Source: Tabrizicola sp. (lineage in GTDB: Bacteria > Pseudomonadota > Alphaproteobacteria > Rhodobacterales > Rhodobacteraceae). Taken from it: a stretch of DNA of 64,000 bases. The translations under genes were made by a program, and so were the position numbers. The DNA lies in assembly GCF_022842145.1 (NCBI RefSeq), contig NZ_JALHQD010000008.1, positions 166,424-230,423 of the forward strand, given 5' to 3'. This document shows positions 14,035 to 22,639 of this stretch, piece by piece (the first letter of the stretch is position 1; every line of letters begins with the position of its first letter). The notes beneath the pieces were generated by a model. The model did no database searches, was not told the DNA's origin, and saw only the letters and a program-made list of their open reading frames with translations.

Positions 14035-14066
14035 TTCATCTTTGTCCAAATATCCCCGCCGGAGGC
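14035..14066 (+). repeat. Dispersed 32-base repeat, copy 1
   Basis: The unit begins TTCATCTTTG and continues CCAAATATCCCCGCCGGAGGC. It starts 8 bases after the amidotransferase stop codon. Close copies lie at 49966-49997 (one base different) and weaker ones at 46881-46911 and 20595-20623, always beside gene ends. Confidence 0.75.
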
Positions 14067-14173
14067 ACGTCCGAGCCTTCTGCGCGCCCTTCGCGCGCGG
14101 AAGGCGAGACAAAAGCCTTGCGCGTCAGCGCTCCATTTCGAAACCGCCTGCTCCGGGTGCGGCGTCGCGCGTC

Positions 14174-15166
14174 TCAGGCTTCCGCGGCGTTGGTGACCGC
14201 GGCCAGCCTGCCACCCGGCCAGCGTTTCAGCACCCACCAGGCAATCGCCGGGATCACCACCAGTCCGGCCGCCGTGAGTGCCAGCCCCGGCCAAAGCCAG
14301 CCGCCGCCTGCCACCAGCATGGCACTTGCCAGGGCCGCCAGCGGAAAGGTGAAGGCCCCCCAAAGCGGCGTCAGACCGGATTGCGTCACCCAGCGTCCCC
14401 CCGTCAGCAGGAGGAGCCCGTAAACCGTCCCCAGCCCCAGAAACAGCGCCGCTAGCACCGGCTTGCCCAGCAGTCCCGCCACCAGCGCCAGCAGTGCCGC
14501 CGGGGCCAGATGGATCGCCAGCAGGGGCCGCAGCGGCGCAGGCGGCACTGCTCCCGCGAACTGTTTCAGGCTCAGTCCCCAGATCGCCACCGCGACCGGA
14601 ATGACCGCCCAGAACAGCGCCTCGGCCAGCAACGGCCACCCCAGCGCGAGGGCCGGTCCCGCCGCGACGATGAAACCGACGAGACTCAGATGCAGCGTCG
14701 GGTTCACCGCCCGGCTTTCCGGTGGCAGGCTGCGCAGAAGCCGCACCAAAGCAAGCGCCAGTACCGCGTGGCACGCCAGCGAAAGCACAAGCAGAACCGA
14801 GGCCACCGACGGGCTGTAGCTTGTCATCAGCCCCGCCCCCGCCATCCCGCCCATGGTCAGCGCCGCCAGCCCGGATCGCCCCGGCAGGACCCGCAGATCC
14901 TCCATCACCACCCCGGGCCGCCGCGCGATCTTCCCGGCGTAAGCCACTGCGGCAAAAGCCCAAAGCGCCACCACCAGCCCAGCCGCAAGGTCCGCCGGCC
15001 CCATGTCCCAACCCATCCGCCCCAGTCCCAGCCGCAAGGCGGCGACCAGGCCCAGAAGCCCCAGGATCGACGGAAACACCGCCGGAGGCGTCTTCGCGAA
15101 CAGCTTCGCCCGCCGCGGCGGAAACTCCGGCGGCGGATAGCGCTTCGGGCGCGGCTCAAGGGTCAT
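14174..15166 (-). CDS. TDT/SLAC1-family transporter (tellurite-resistance TehA-like)
   Basis: A 330-residue protein with about ten transmembrane helices after a basic N-terminus (PPPEFPPRRAKLFAKTPPAVFPSILG). The AVFPSILGLLGL start and the helix pattern are those of the tellurite-resistance/dicarboxylate transporter family, which includes TehA and the plant anion channel SLAC1. The ATG at 15166 has AGGAGG upstream and begins the family-typical region. The cargo (anion, dicarboxylate, tellurite) cannot be set from sequence. Confidence 0.78.
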   Translation of the reverse strand: MTLEPRPKRYPPPEFPPRRAKLFAKTPPAVFPSILGLLGLVAALRLGLGRMGWDMGPADLAAGLVVALWAFAAVAYAGKIARRPGVVMEDLRVLPGRSGLAALTMGGMAGAGLMTSYSPSVASVLLVLSLACHAVLALALVRLLRSLPPESRAVNPTLHLSLVGFIVAAGPALALGWPLLAEALFWAVIPVAVAIWGLSLKQFAGAVPPAPLRPLLAIHLAPAALLALVAGLLGKPVLAALFLGLGTVYGLLLLTGGRWVTQSGLTPLWGAFTFPLAALASAMLVAGGGWLWPGLALTAAGLVVIPAIAWWVLKRWPGGRLAAVTNAAEA

Positions 15167-15266
15167 GCGGGCCTCCTGGCGGACAAAGTCATGGTTAAGC
15201 CATACTGAACGCCCACGCCCAAGTCCTTGATCTTCCTCAACCCGCCAGCCCCGCCACGCGCGGGCA

Positions 15267-16052
15267 TCAGCCCCGCAGCAGCGGAAACCAGTCCTCGCGC
15301 AGCCTTTGTCCAGCCACCATCCCATGCCCCGGAAACGGCGGCGACGTCGGCCCGGGCCGCTCGACATACCGGGCATCGTCGCCCACCAGCCGCAGCGAGA
15401 ACGCCCGCCGCCGCCGCGTCGTCTTATTCCCCCGCGCCCCATGCAGGGTGCGGAAGTTGAAGGCCACGGCATCGCCCGGTTCCATCTCCCACTCCCGGAT
15501 GTCCATCCCCTCGGCCTCCAGGTCCGGGACGGCCATATAATCGTCCTCGCCGGGATAGAAGTTCGTCTCCGACATCCACCGCGTCGGCAGCACATCCTTC
15601 TTCCACAGATGCGACCCCGCCACGCAGCGCAGCGCCGCCTCCTTCACCGGGTCCAGCGGGGACCAGAAGCTGACCGTCTGCCTGCCCTCGACAAAGTAGT
15701 AGGGCCCGTCCGTGTGCCAAGGCGTCGGCTTCGTCGTCCCCGGCTCCTTCACCAGCACATGATCGTGGAAGACCTGGACCCGCTCGGACCCCATCAGACG
15801 GGCGGCAACCTCTGCCGCTGGCGACTGCCGGATCACCGCGCCGAATTCGGGCACCTTCTGCCAGTTGCAGTAGTCGTCGAAAAAGTACCCCGGCTCGCCC
15901 GGCTTGAGCGTCGCCATCTGATGCGTCGGCGCCGCCATGTTCCGCGCGACGCCGGCCCGCAGCATCTCGACCCAGTCGGCCCAGAGCCCTTTGACCAGCA
16001 CGACCCCATCGCGCTGGTAGGCCTCGACCATCTCGTCCGTCACCGTGACCAT
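15267..16052 (-). CDS. Phytanoyl-CoA dioxygenase (PhyH) family oxygenase
   Basis: A 261-residue Fe(II)/2-oxoglutarate oxygenase. The metal facial triad is visible: HTDG in PTPWHTDGPYYF near residue 113 and the distal His in FNFRTLHGARGN near residue 207, followed by the 2-oxoglutarate-binding arginine. The N-terminal YQRDGVVLVKGL is typical of PhyH proteins. The substrate is unknown; bacterial relatives act on small acids, amines and secondary metabolites. It precedes the TDT transporter on the same strand with about 100 bases between. Confidence 0.82.
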   Translation of the reverse strand: MVTVTDEMVEAYQRDGVVLVKGLWADWVEMLRAGVARNMAAPTHQMATLKPGEPGYFFDDYCNWQKVPEFGAVIRQSPAAEVAARLMGSERVQVFHDHVLVKEPGTTKPTPWHTDGPYYFVEGRQTVSFWSPLDPVKEAALRCVAGSHLWKKDVLPTRWMSETNFYPGEDDYMAVPDLEAEGMDIREWEMEPGDAVAFNFRTLHGARGNKTTRRRRAFSLRLVGDDARYVERPGPTSPPFPGHGMVAGQRLREDWFPLLRG

Positions 16053-16096
16053 GCGGCATCCCCCCCGTTTGCAGCCACCCTGCCCCGGCGGTGCGG

Positions 16097-16867
16097 TCAG
16101 GGCAAGACCAGGCAGGTCGCTCCCAGCGGCCGCAACGCCGCCCCTGTCCCCAGCTTGAACCGCGCCAGTCCGGGAGCCGCCTCGGTATCCACCGATCCAA
16201 GGTCCAGCCAGCGCACCCCCTCGGCCTGCAAGGCCTCAGTCGCCCGCATCAGCATGACCCCGTGCACGCCGCACGCCTTCGCGGCCTCCGATGCCCAGCC
16301 CAGATGATAGCTCGCCGATGCGCCGTGCACGACGAAGCACATCCCCGCCCCGAACCCACCCGCCTGCCGCCATTCCCACAGCCGGAGGGCCCCCTCGGGC
16401 AGCGCGCGCGAAAACCCCTCGGGCAACGCACGATAGCCCCGCGTTCGCTGCTGCAGCCCTTCTGCGGCCGACAACGCATCCAGCGCCCGTCGCCCACCAG
16501 GCCGGACCCCCACGAGGCCCCGCTCTGCCGCGGCCAGCCGGTTGCGCCACTTGGCCACCAGTCCCGCCCGCAGGTCCCCGTCCAGCGACCAGACCGCGTG
16601 GTGCATCGGAGTGACCAGCGGCACCAGACCGAAACCCGCCAGCGCCGCCTCGGGCGTCGCCACGGTCACCCCCGGCCAGCGCGCCAGCCGGCGCAGCCCG
16701 GCCCGGTCCAGCCCCACTGCGCGAGAGATCAGGCGCAGCCTCCCCCGCTCCACCGCCAGAACCCCGTCAAGCCAGCGCGCCCGGGCACCACAAGCCTCGA
16801 CCGCCGCCGCATAGACGGCGCTTTGCTGGAAGGGCAGGAAGCCTGCGGTTTCACCGAAATCGAACAT
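16097..16867 (-). CDS. GNAT/FemAB-like acyltransferase
   Basis: A 256-residue protein whose C-terminal half (GFGAGMCFVVHGASASYHLGWASEAA... then WLDLGSVD near residue 224) has the strand order of the BioF2-like/FemAB branch of acetyltransferases, often fused or adjacent to cell-envelope or osmolyte genes. Two tandem GNAT-like halves are plausible. It lies 44 bases upstream of the PhyH gene on the same strand, so the two are likely co-transcribed. Donor and acceptor are unknown. Confidence 0.65.
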   Translation of the reverse strand: MFDFGETAGFLPFQQSAVYAAAVEACGARARWLDGVLAVERGRLRLISRAVGLDRAGLRRLARWPGVTVATPEAALAGFGLVPLVTPMHHAVWSLDGDLRAGLVAKWRNRLAAAERGLVGVRPGGRRALDALSAAEGLQQRTRGYRALPEGFSRALPEGALRLWEWRQAGGFGAGMCFVVHGASASYHLGWASEAAKACGVHGVMLMRATEALQAEGVRWLDLGSVDTEAAPGLARFKLGTGAALRPLGATCLVLP

Positions 16868-16914
16868 GCCGACATTAACGACGGCAAAACCTTTCCATGC
16901 CCTTAATCAAACCC

Positions 16915-17040
16915 ATGAAACGCGTCTCGCTTCGCAAGGCCATCGCGCCCACGCCGCGGTTCACCCTTTGGGTGCCGGCGTCCATCGCGCTTGGCCTGTC
17001 GCTTTTCTGGCTTGGTCTCCTCGCCCTCATACGGCTTTGA
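16915..17040 (+). CDS. Small single-pass membrane protein (41 aa)
   Basis: A short open frame with coding-like composition: basic N-terminus (MKRVSLRKAIAPTPRF) then one hydrophobic helix of about 22 residues, ending LLALIRL. An in-frame ATG at 16897 would add six residues. It sits in the gap between two divergent genes and ends 80 bases before the LacI-type regulator. There is no clear ribosome site, so it is a candidate small gene rather than a firm one. Confidence 0.4.
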   Translation: MKRVSLRKAIAPTPRFTLWVPASIALGLSLFWLGLLALIRL

Positions 17041-17120
17041 CCTTGCGTTAATCTTTGACGCCCCCGGCCCCGACGTCTATGGTCCCCCCGGTCCTGACCG
17101 TATCGAGTAGCCGCCCCGCG

Positions 17121-18149
17121 ATGAACCTCAAGGAACTCGCCCACAAGCTCTGCCTCTCGCCGACGACGGTCTCGCGTGCCCTGAACGGCTACCCCGAGGT
17201 GAATGAGGCCACCCGCACCCGGGTGATGGCCGCCGCCAAGGAACACAACTATCATCCGAACACCCGGGCGATCCGCCTGGCCACCGGCCGCGCGATGGCC
17301 GTCGGTCACGTCATCCCCATCGCCACCCGGCACGAGATTGTGAACCCCGTGTTCGCCGACTTCATCGCCGGTGCGGGCGAGACCTACAGCCGCAACGACT
17401 ACGACATGCTTCTCTCGGTCGTGCCCGATGACCAGGAAGAGCAGACCTACCGCGCCATGAAGGTGAAGGGGAACGTGGACGGAGTGATCGTCCATTCCCC
17501 ACGCGAAGATGACCCCCGGATCCCGCTTCTGCGCGACATCGGGCTTCCCTTTGTCGTGCACGGGCGCGCCACCGGCACCACCGTGCCCTATTCCTGGCTG
17601 GACGTGAACAACCGCCGCGCCTTCCTTCGGGCGACCGAATACCTCCTTGACCTCGGACACAGCCGCATCGCGCTGGTCAATGGCTTGGAGTACATGGATT
17701 TCGCCATCCGCCGCCGCCGCGGCTATGTCGAGGCGCTGGAGGCGCGCGGCCTGCAGGTCAACCCAGCCCTCATGTCTTCGGACGAGATGAGCGAAGTCGC
17801 CGGTTTCCGTGCCGCAGAACGGATGCTGAAAAACCCGAACCCGCCCACCGCGTTCCTGGCGTCCTCGATGATTTCAGGCATGGGCGTGCGTCGCGCCATT
17901 GAAAGTGCGGGGCTGGTCCTTGGCCGGGACGTCTCGCTGATCGTCTTCGACGACGACCTCAGCTACATGAAGAACGGTGAGGACAAGCCGATCTTCACCG
18001 CGATGCGCTCTTCGGTGCGCGAGGCTGGCAAGCTGGTGGCCGAGCTTCTTCTGGACCGGATTGCCAACCCCGGCCAACCGCCCGCCGAGCAGCTTCTTGA
18101 AGCCGAACTGGTCGAGGGCATGTCCACCGGCCCCGCCCCAAATCCCTGA
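17121..18149 (+). CDS. LacI-family transcriptional regulator
   Basis: A 342-residue repressor or activator. The N-terminal helix-turn-helix and hinge region are canonical: LKELAHKLCLSPTTVSRALNG, then a hinge with NTRAIRLATGRA. A periplasmic-binding-like effector domain follows (about residues 60-330). It lies 96 bases upstream of glucokinase and a LacI-type palindrome sits between the two genes, so it probably governs glk and perhaps sugar-uptake genes elsewhere. It resembles AglR-type regulators, but the inducer is not evident. The ATG at 17121 opens the DNA-binding domain; the frame upstream is not conserved-looking. Confidence 0.88.
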   Translation: MNLKELAHKLCLSPTTVSRALNGYPEVNEATRTRVMAAAKEHNYHPNTRAIRLATGRAMAVGHVIPIATRHEIVNPVFADFIAGAGETYSRNDYDMLLSVVPDDQEEQTYRAMKVKGNVDGVIVHSPREDDPRIPLLRDIGLPFVVHGRATGTTVPYSWLDVNNRRAFLRATEYLLDLGHSRIALVNGLEYMDFAIRRRRGYVEALEARGLQVNPALMSSDEMSEVAGFRAAERMLKNPNPPTAFLASSMISGMGVRRAIESAGLVLGRDVSLIVFDDDLSYMKNGEDKPIFTAMRSSVREAGKLVAELLLDRIANPGQPPAEQLLEAELVEGMSTGPAPNP

Positions 18150-18152
18150 TCC

Positions 18153-18163
18153 GAAGCGCTTTC
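18153..18163. promoter_or_regulatory. Candidate LacI-family operator upstream of glk
   Basis: The sequence GAAGCGCTTTC contains the perfect 8-bp palindrome AAGCGCTT with central CG, the usual form of LacI-family operators. It is 4 bases after the regulator's stop codon and 83 bases before the glk start. Confidence 0.45.
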
Positions 18164-18245
18164 AAATCACTGGCGCGGCCCGCAGTTTCCCCGTATCACG
18201 CCCACCAAGACGCGCTTCCTGCCTCATGACCCACGGACCGGCCCC

Positions 18246-19217
18246 ATGACCCTAGCGATCCTTGCCGACATCGGCGGCACCAACACCCGCGTCGCACTGG
18301 CGGAAGGCACCTCGGTCAGGATCGACTCGATCCGTCGCTTCCCGAATGCCGAATACCAGGCCCGCGGGCAGGACATCGCCCATGTGCTGCGCGACTACCT
18401 GGACCAGACGGGCGCCTCCGTATCGGGCGCCTGCGTCGCTGCCGCCGGCCCGGTGCAGGACGGCGTGGCCGAGATGACGAACCTTTCCTGGGTGATCGAC
18501 GGCGCCAAGCTGACCGGGGCGACCGGAGCGAGCCGCGTGGCGATCCTGAACGACCTTCAGGCCCAGGGTCAGGCGCTGGGTCACATCGCACCGGGGAACC
18601 TGCGCCGTGTGATCGACGGACCCCAGACCAATGGCTCGATGCTGGTTGTGGGCCTCGGGACCGGCGTCAACGCAGCACCCGTCCACCCTGCACCCAAGGG
18701 CCGCGTCGTGCCGCCTTCGGAATGCGGCCACGTGAACATGCCGGTCCGGACGGAAGAGGACTTCCAGCTTATCCGCTTCATCGAACAGAAGCTGAAGGCG
18801 GAAGGCGACGTCCCCCATGCCGGGGTCGAGGAAGTCCTGGCCGGTCGCGGTCTTGCCAACCTGCACGCCTTCGCCGCCTATGCCGCCGGGCACCCCTCCA
18901 GCCTGTCCTCGGCCGAAGTTCTTGCGGCGCTGGAAGCCGAGGACGCCACCGCCGCCCATGCAGCCAGACTTTACGTTCACATCCTGGGCCAGATGTTGGC
19001 CGATCTCGCGCTGATCCACCTGCCCTACGGCGGGATCTACCTGATCGGCGGCATGTCCCGGGCCATGACCCCGCATTTCGCCCGATTCGGACTTGAACGC
19101 TCGTTCCGCGAAGCGCGCCGGGTGGACCTTTTGCAAAAGGACTTCTCGGTCACCGTGGTGGAAGACGATTACGCCGCCCTCACCGGCTGCGCTGTCTACT
19201 TGGAGACCGTTGTCTGA
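18246..19217 (+). CDS. glk: Glucokinase
   Basis: Phosphorylates glucose at C6 with ATP in the cytoplasm. The 323-residue protein has the ASKHA fold phosphate-1 motif LADIGGTNTRVAL at its start, the second phosphate loop VGLGTGVNAA near residue 138 and the sugar-site ECGHVNMP near residue 158, which is the Glk-group form (not the zinc-binding ROK form). It stands directly after the LacI-type regulator. The ATG at 18246 is followed immediately by the fold, so no earlier start is needed. Confidence 0.9.
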   Translation: MTLAILADIGGTNTRVALAEGTSVRIDSIRRFPNAEYQARGQDIAHVLRDYLDQTGASVSGACVAAAGPVQDGVAEMTNLSWVIDGAKLTGATGASRVAILNDLQAQGQALGHIAPGNLRRVIDGPQTNGSMLVVGLGTGVNAAPVHPAPKGRVVPPSECGHVNMPVRTEEDFQLIRFIEQKLKAEGDVPHAGVEEVLAGRGLANLHAFAAYAAGHPSSLSSAEVLAALEAEDATAAHAARLYVHILGQMLADLALIHLPYGGIYLIGGMSRAMTPHFARFGLERSFREARRVDLLQKDFSVTVVEDDYAALTGCAVYLETVV

Positions 19218-19298
19218 ACCGGATTGTGCCGGATTAACAATCAAGTAGCTGGCGTTGTTCAAGCAGACTTTCGCATCGCATTGCCTTGTACATACGCG

Positions 19299-19964
19299 TC
19301 ATCCGTCAATGCCCAACCTCTCGCGGATGAACTGCAAGGCCGCTCCAAGGCCGTCGGGCGAAATCCCGTGGCCGGTGGCTTTCATGATGTGCCCATAGGT
19401 CGGGAACTCCGCCGCTGTCAGCGCATTGCCGGCCTTTGACATGTCGGAGAACGGCACAACCGGGTCCTGATCCCCGTGGATCAGCAGGATCGGAGGTTTC
19501 ACGGTTGCTTGCGTCGCCAGCAGCTCCGGCCGCAGCAGGCGTCCCGAGATCGCAACCACGCCCGCGACGGCCGCGGCACGACGCGGCGCCACATGCATCG
19601 CCATCATCGCGCCCTGGCTGAACCCGACCAGCACCATCTGGTCCGGGCGCAGCGCCTCGTCCTGCAGCAGCCGGTCCAGAAATCCGTTCAGGTCATCTGC
19701 CGCGGCATCCAGCCCCGCCTCGGCCGCAGCCTGCGCCGATCCGTCGAGCCAGGGAATCGGGAACCACTGCGCGCCGAAGCCGCCGCCCGCACAACGCTCC
19801 GGCGCGTCAGGTGCCGCAAATGCCACCCCCGGCAAATGTTGCTGCATCGGGTCGGCAAGTCCCAGAAGGTCGTTTCCATCCGCACCATAGCCATGCAGAA
19901 ACACAATCATGCCAACGGCTTGACCCTTCTCCACGCCTGCCCGTCCGAACCGCAACTCCCGCAT
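19299..19964 (-). CDS. Phospholipase/carboxylesterase-family alpha/beta hydrolase
   Basis: A 221-residue serine hydrolase. It shows the oxyanion start MIVFLHGYGADGNDL, the nucleophile elbow VGFSQGAMMA (Ser near residue 117), the acid in HGDQDPVVPF and the His in MKATGHGISPDG. This is the PF02230 carboxylesterase type. The ATG at 19964 lies one base after the TGA of the glycosylase gene, so the two are translationally coupled. The natural ester is unknown. Confidence 0.85.
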   Translation of the reverse strand: MRELRFGRAGVEKGQAVGMIVFLHGYGADGNDLLGLADPMQQHLPGVAFAAPDAPERCAGGGFGAQWFPIPWLDGSAQAAAEAGLDAAADDLNGFLDRLLQDEALRPDQMVLVGFSQGAMMAMHVAPRRAAAVAGVVAISGRLLRPELLATQATVKPPILLIHGDQDPVVPFSDMSKAGNALTAAEFPTYGHIMKATGHGISPDGLGAALQFIRERLGIDG

Positions 19965-19965
19965 G

Positions 19966-20592
19966 TCAAATCCCTTCCCGATCTTTCGCCACCCGGTAGT
20001 AGGCCCAAAGAATCCGCGCCGCAACCGACCGCCAGGGCGACCAGTCTTCAGCCATTTGGCGCAATGCCTTCTCGGATGGCCGCGCCTCCAGCCCGAAGAG
20101 CATCCGCGCGGCCTCCTGCAAGGCCAGATCGCCGGGCGCAAACACATCCGCCCGCCCCAGCGCGAACATCGCATAGATCTCGGCCGTCCAGATGCCGATC
20201 CCCGGCACCGCAACCAGGGTTTTCACGACCTCGACATCAGGAACGGCCCGCAACCCGTTGAAATCGATACCAGCCCCGGCCAAAGCGCGCCCATAACGCG
20301 CCTTCTGCCGCGACAGGCCCGCCGCGCGAAGATCCTCGTCGGACGCCGCCGCCATCGCAGCCGCTTCGGTCAATCCCATCCCCTCCAGCCGCGCCCAGAT
20401 CGCCCGCGCCGAGGCGACCGATACCTGCTGCCCCACGATCGCGCGCAACAGCGCCGGAAACCCGTCCTCTTCCCGCCGCAAGGGCAGCGCACCCACCAAA
20501 GGCAAGGCCCGCGCAAAGGCCGGCTCGCGCTGGCCAAGCCAGGCCGCACCTTCCGCCACGCAGTCCAGGGAATGAATGATCCGTCCCACCAT
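19966..20592 (-). CDS. alkA: DNA-3-methyladenine glycosylase II
   Basis: Removes alkylated bases from DNA in base-excision repair. The 208 residues form the helix-hairpin-helix GPD core: AIVGQQVSVASA, the hairpin VPGIGIWTAEIYAMFAL and the catalytic aspartate in DVFAPGDLALQ near residue 152. It lacks the N-terminal AlkA extension of E. coli, so it is the short form. It is the first gene of a two-gene unit with the esterase. Confidence 0.85.
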   Translation of the reverse strand: MVGRIIHSLDCVAEGAAWLGQREPAFARALPLVGALPLRREEDGFPALLRAIVGQQVSVASARAIWARLEGMGLTEAAAMAAASDEDLRAAGLSRQKARYGRALAGAGIDFNGLRAVPDVEVVKTLVAVPGIGIWTAEIYAMFALGRADVFAPGDLALQEAARMLFGLEARPSEKALRQMAEDWSPWRSVAARILWAYYRVAKDREGI

Positions 20593-20594
20593 GT

Positions 20595-20623
20595 TTTCTG
20601 TCTACAAATATCCCCGCCCGAAG
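20595..20623 (+). repeat. Dispersed repeat, diverged copy 2
   Basis: The sequence TTTCTGTCTACAAATATCCC and the following CGCCCGAAGC match the repeat at 14035 around the core CAAATATCCCCGCC. It lies just upstream of the alkA start and downstream of nothing, unlike the other copies. Confidence 0.45.
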
Positions 20624-20674
20624 CAACCGACATCTCCCCTTGCCGTTCCGCCGCAAGCCTCCTACCGATACCGC

Positions 20675-21883
20675 ATGACCAACGACTCCACCGCCCGCCG
20701 GAATGTTCTTGTCCTTGTCGCTGCCCAGGCCGTGCTCGGCGCGCAGTTGCCGATGATCTTCACCATCGCGGGCCTCGCCGGGTCAAGCCTGGCACCGAAC
20801 GTCTGCTGGGCCACATTGCCCATCACCATGATGGTCATCGGCTCCATGCTGACGGCCACACCGCTTTCCATGCTGATGCAGCGCTTCGGCCGCCGCGCCG
20901 GGTTCTTCTTTGGCGCCGCCGGGGGGGCTGCCGGGGCCGCCATCGGCGCCTACGGCCTCTCGACCAGCAGCTTCACCACCTTCTGCATTGGCGCACTCAT
21001 CTCTGGCATCTACATGTCCGCCAACGGCTTTTACCGCTTTGCCGCCGTCGACACCGCGTCCGAGGCGTTCCGGCCCAAGGCGATCAGCTGGGTCATGGCC
21101 GGGGGCCTCCTTTCTGCCGTCGTCGGCCCGCAACTGGTGAAAGTCACCGCGGACGAAATGGCCGTCCCCTTCCTCGGCTCCTACCTCGCCGTCATCGTCC
21201 TGAACCTCGTCGGCTCCGTCCTCTTCCTCGCGCTCGACATCCCCAAACCCAAGCCGCCGGCCGAGGGCAGCCCCCTGGGTCGCAGCCGGGCCGAGCTGAT
21301 CCGCAATCCGACGATCCTTGTCGCGATGATCTGCGCAACCGTCTCCTACGCGCTGATGAACCTGGTGATGACGTCCTCGCCTTTGGCCGTCGTCGGCTGC
21401 GGCTTCGACAAGGGCAACGCCGCCGATGTCGTCACCGCCCACGTTCTGGCCATGTACGCCCCCAGCTTCTTCACCGGCCACCTCATCGCCCGTTTCGGGA
21501 CCGAGAGGATTATCGCCCTCGGCCTCACCATCCTCGCCGGAGCAGGGGCCGTCGCGATGGCTGGTGTGCAGCTCGAGAACTTCTTCCTGGCCATGATCCT
21601 GCTGGGCCTCGGCTGGAATTTCGGTTTCATCGGTGCAACCACGATGCTGACGTCCGCCCAACGCCCCGAAGAGCGCGGCCGCCTGCAGGGTCTGAACGAC
21701 CTCGTGGTCTTCGGCGGTGTGACGATGGCAAGCTTCTCGTCGGGCGGATTGATGAACTGCTCGGGCGGTTCGGTCCAGGCCGGGTGGCAGATGGTCAACC
21801 TTGCCATGCTGCCCTTCCTCATCCTCGCCGGCGGCGCGCTGATCTGGCTTTGGCTCCGTCCGCAAGAGACCCGGCGGGCCTGA
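20675..21883 (+). CDS. MFS transporter
   Basis: A 402-residue major facilitator protein with 12 hydrophobic segments. The motif A loop is degenerate (MLMQRFGRRAGFFFG). An internal second motif A-like loop (LIARFGTERIIALG) precedes TM9. It resembles the poorly defined YcaD/efflux-like MFS group; no substrate can be given. The ATG at 20675 begins the first helix region; the open frame extends upstream through the dispersed repeat and is not coding there. It ends 3 bases before the convergent stop of the prenyl-synthase-like gene. Confidence 0.8.
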   Translation: MTNDSTARRNVLVLVAAQAVLGAQLPMIFTIAGLAGSSLAPNVCWATLPITMMVIGSMLTATPLSMLMQRFGRRAGFFFGAAGGAAGAAIGAYGLSTSSFTTFCIGALISGIYMSANGFYRFAAVDTASEAFRPKAISWVMAGGLLSAVVGPQLVKVTADEMAVPFLGSYLAVIVLNLVGSVLFLALDIPKPKPPAEGSPLGRSRAELIRNPTILVAMICATVSYALMNLVMTSSPLAVVGCGFDKGNAADVVTAHVLAMYAPSFFTGHLIARFGTERIIALGLTILAGAGAVAMAGVQLENFFLAMILLGLGWNFGFIGATTMLTSAQRPEERGRLQGLNDLVVFGGVTMASFSSGGLMNCSGGSVQAGWQMVNLAMLPFLILAGGALIWLWLRPQETRRA

Positions 21884-21886
21884 CTG

Positions 21887-22639
21887 CTACCAGCGCCCCG
21901 TGAAAGCCTGCCACAGAAGCTGCCAACGCTTCGTCGCCTCGGCAAGTTCAGGTGAAGACCCCCCCGAAAGCACCTGACGCAGAACGCTTTCCGTCTGCCA
22001 CCCGGCCAGAAGGGCCGGTGCGACAGCTTTCGGCAAAGCCTTCCGGGCGGCCCGCGCTTCGGCCAACCGCTCCAGACCCCGACGGGCCAAATCCTTGATC
22101 TCGAAGCCCTCTGGCAATGGCTGCCGACCGCGTGCATCCAGTTCCGGCACTGCCCGCAGATACATCGCCGCAGCCGAGGCCCAGCCATAGGCCCGGACCG
22201 GAGCCTCCGCCCCGTCCGGCGCCCCCAAGGCCCGCGCCGCAAGCCACATCAGACCTGCACCGGTATCCTCCAGATATTCCGCCAGCCCCTCGGCCCCCTC
22301 ATGCGGATCGCGGTGGATATCCCAGCGGCGGGCGGCAATCAGACGGTCCATCACCTCGACCGGCAGACCGAAATCCCGGATCAGATCATGCAGCGGCCCC
22401 GCCACCTCATGCGCCCGCGCCGCACCCGAGGCGGCGTTTTCCACCACGTCGCGCCACCATTGCAGCCGCATCTCGGCGATCAGTGGCTCCTGCGTGACCC
22501 AGGGCGCGCGCGCGACCTCCAGGTTGAAGGCATACAGCGGGAACAGCTGCGCGCGAACCTCGACCGGGGCCGCCATCACCGCGCGGAAGCGATCGGGATC
22601 ACCGCGCTGGACCAGCTCGGCGCAGGCCGCGACACTCAC
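21887..22639 (-). CDS. Squalene/phytoene-synthase-family protein
   Basis: A 250-residue all-helical protein. YAFNLEVARAPW and the aspartate-containing helices LQWWRDVVENA and DIHRDPHEGAEGLAEYLEDTGAG follow the trans-isoprenyl synthase head-to-head fold, but the classical DxxxD pairs are incomplete, as in the NDUFAF6-like group that helps complex I assembly. I prefer the GTG start at 22639, because GTGA overlaps the TGA of cimA; the frame is also open to an ATG at 22684, which would overlap cimA by 49 bases. Function is uncertain. Confidence 0.68.
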   Translation of the reverse strand: MSVAACAELVQRGDPDRFRAVMAAPVEVRAQLFPLYAFNLEVARAPWVTQEPLIAEMRLQWWRDVVENAASGAARAHEVAGPLHDLIRDFGLPVEVMDRLIAARRWDIHRDPHEGAEGLAEYLEDTGAGLMWLAARALGAPDGAEAPVRAYGWASAAAMYLRAVPELDARGRQPLPEGFEIKDLARRGLERLAEARAARKALPKAVAPALLAGWQTESVLRQVLSGGSSPELAEATKRWQLLWQAFTGRW

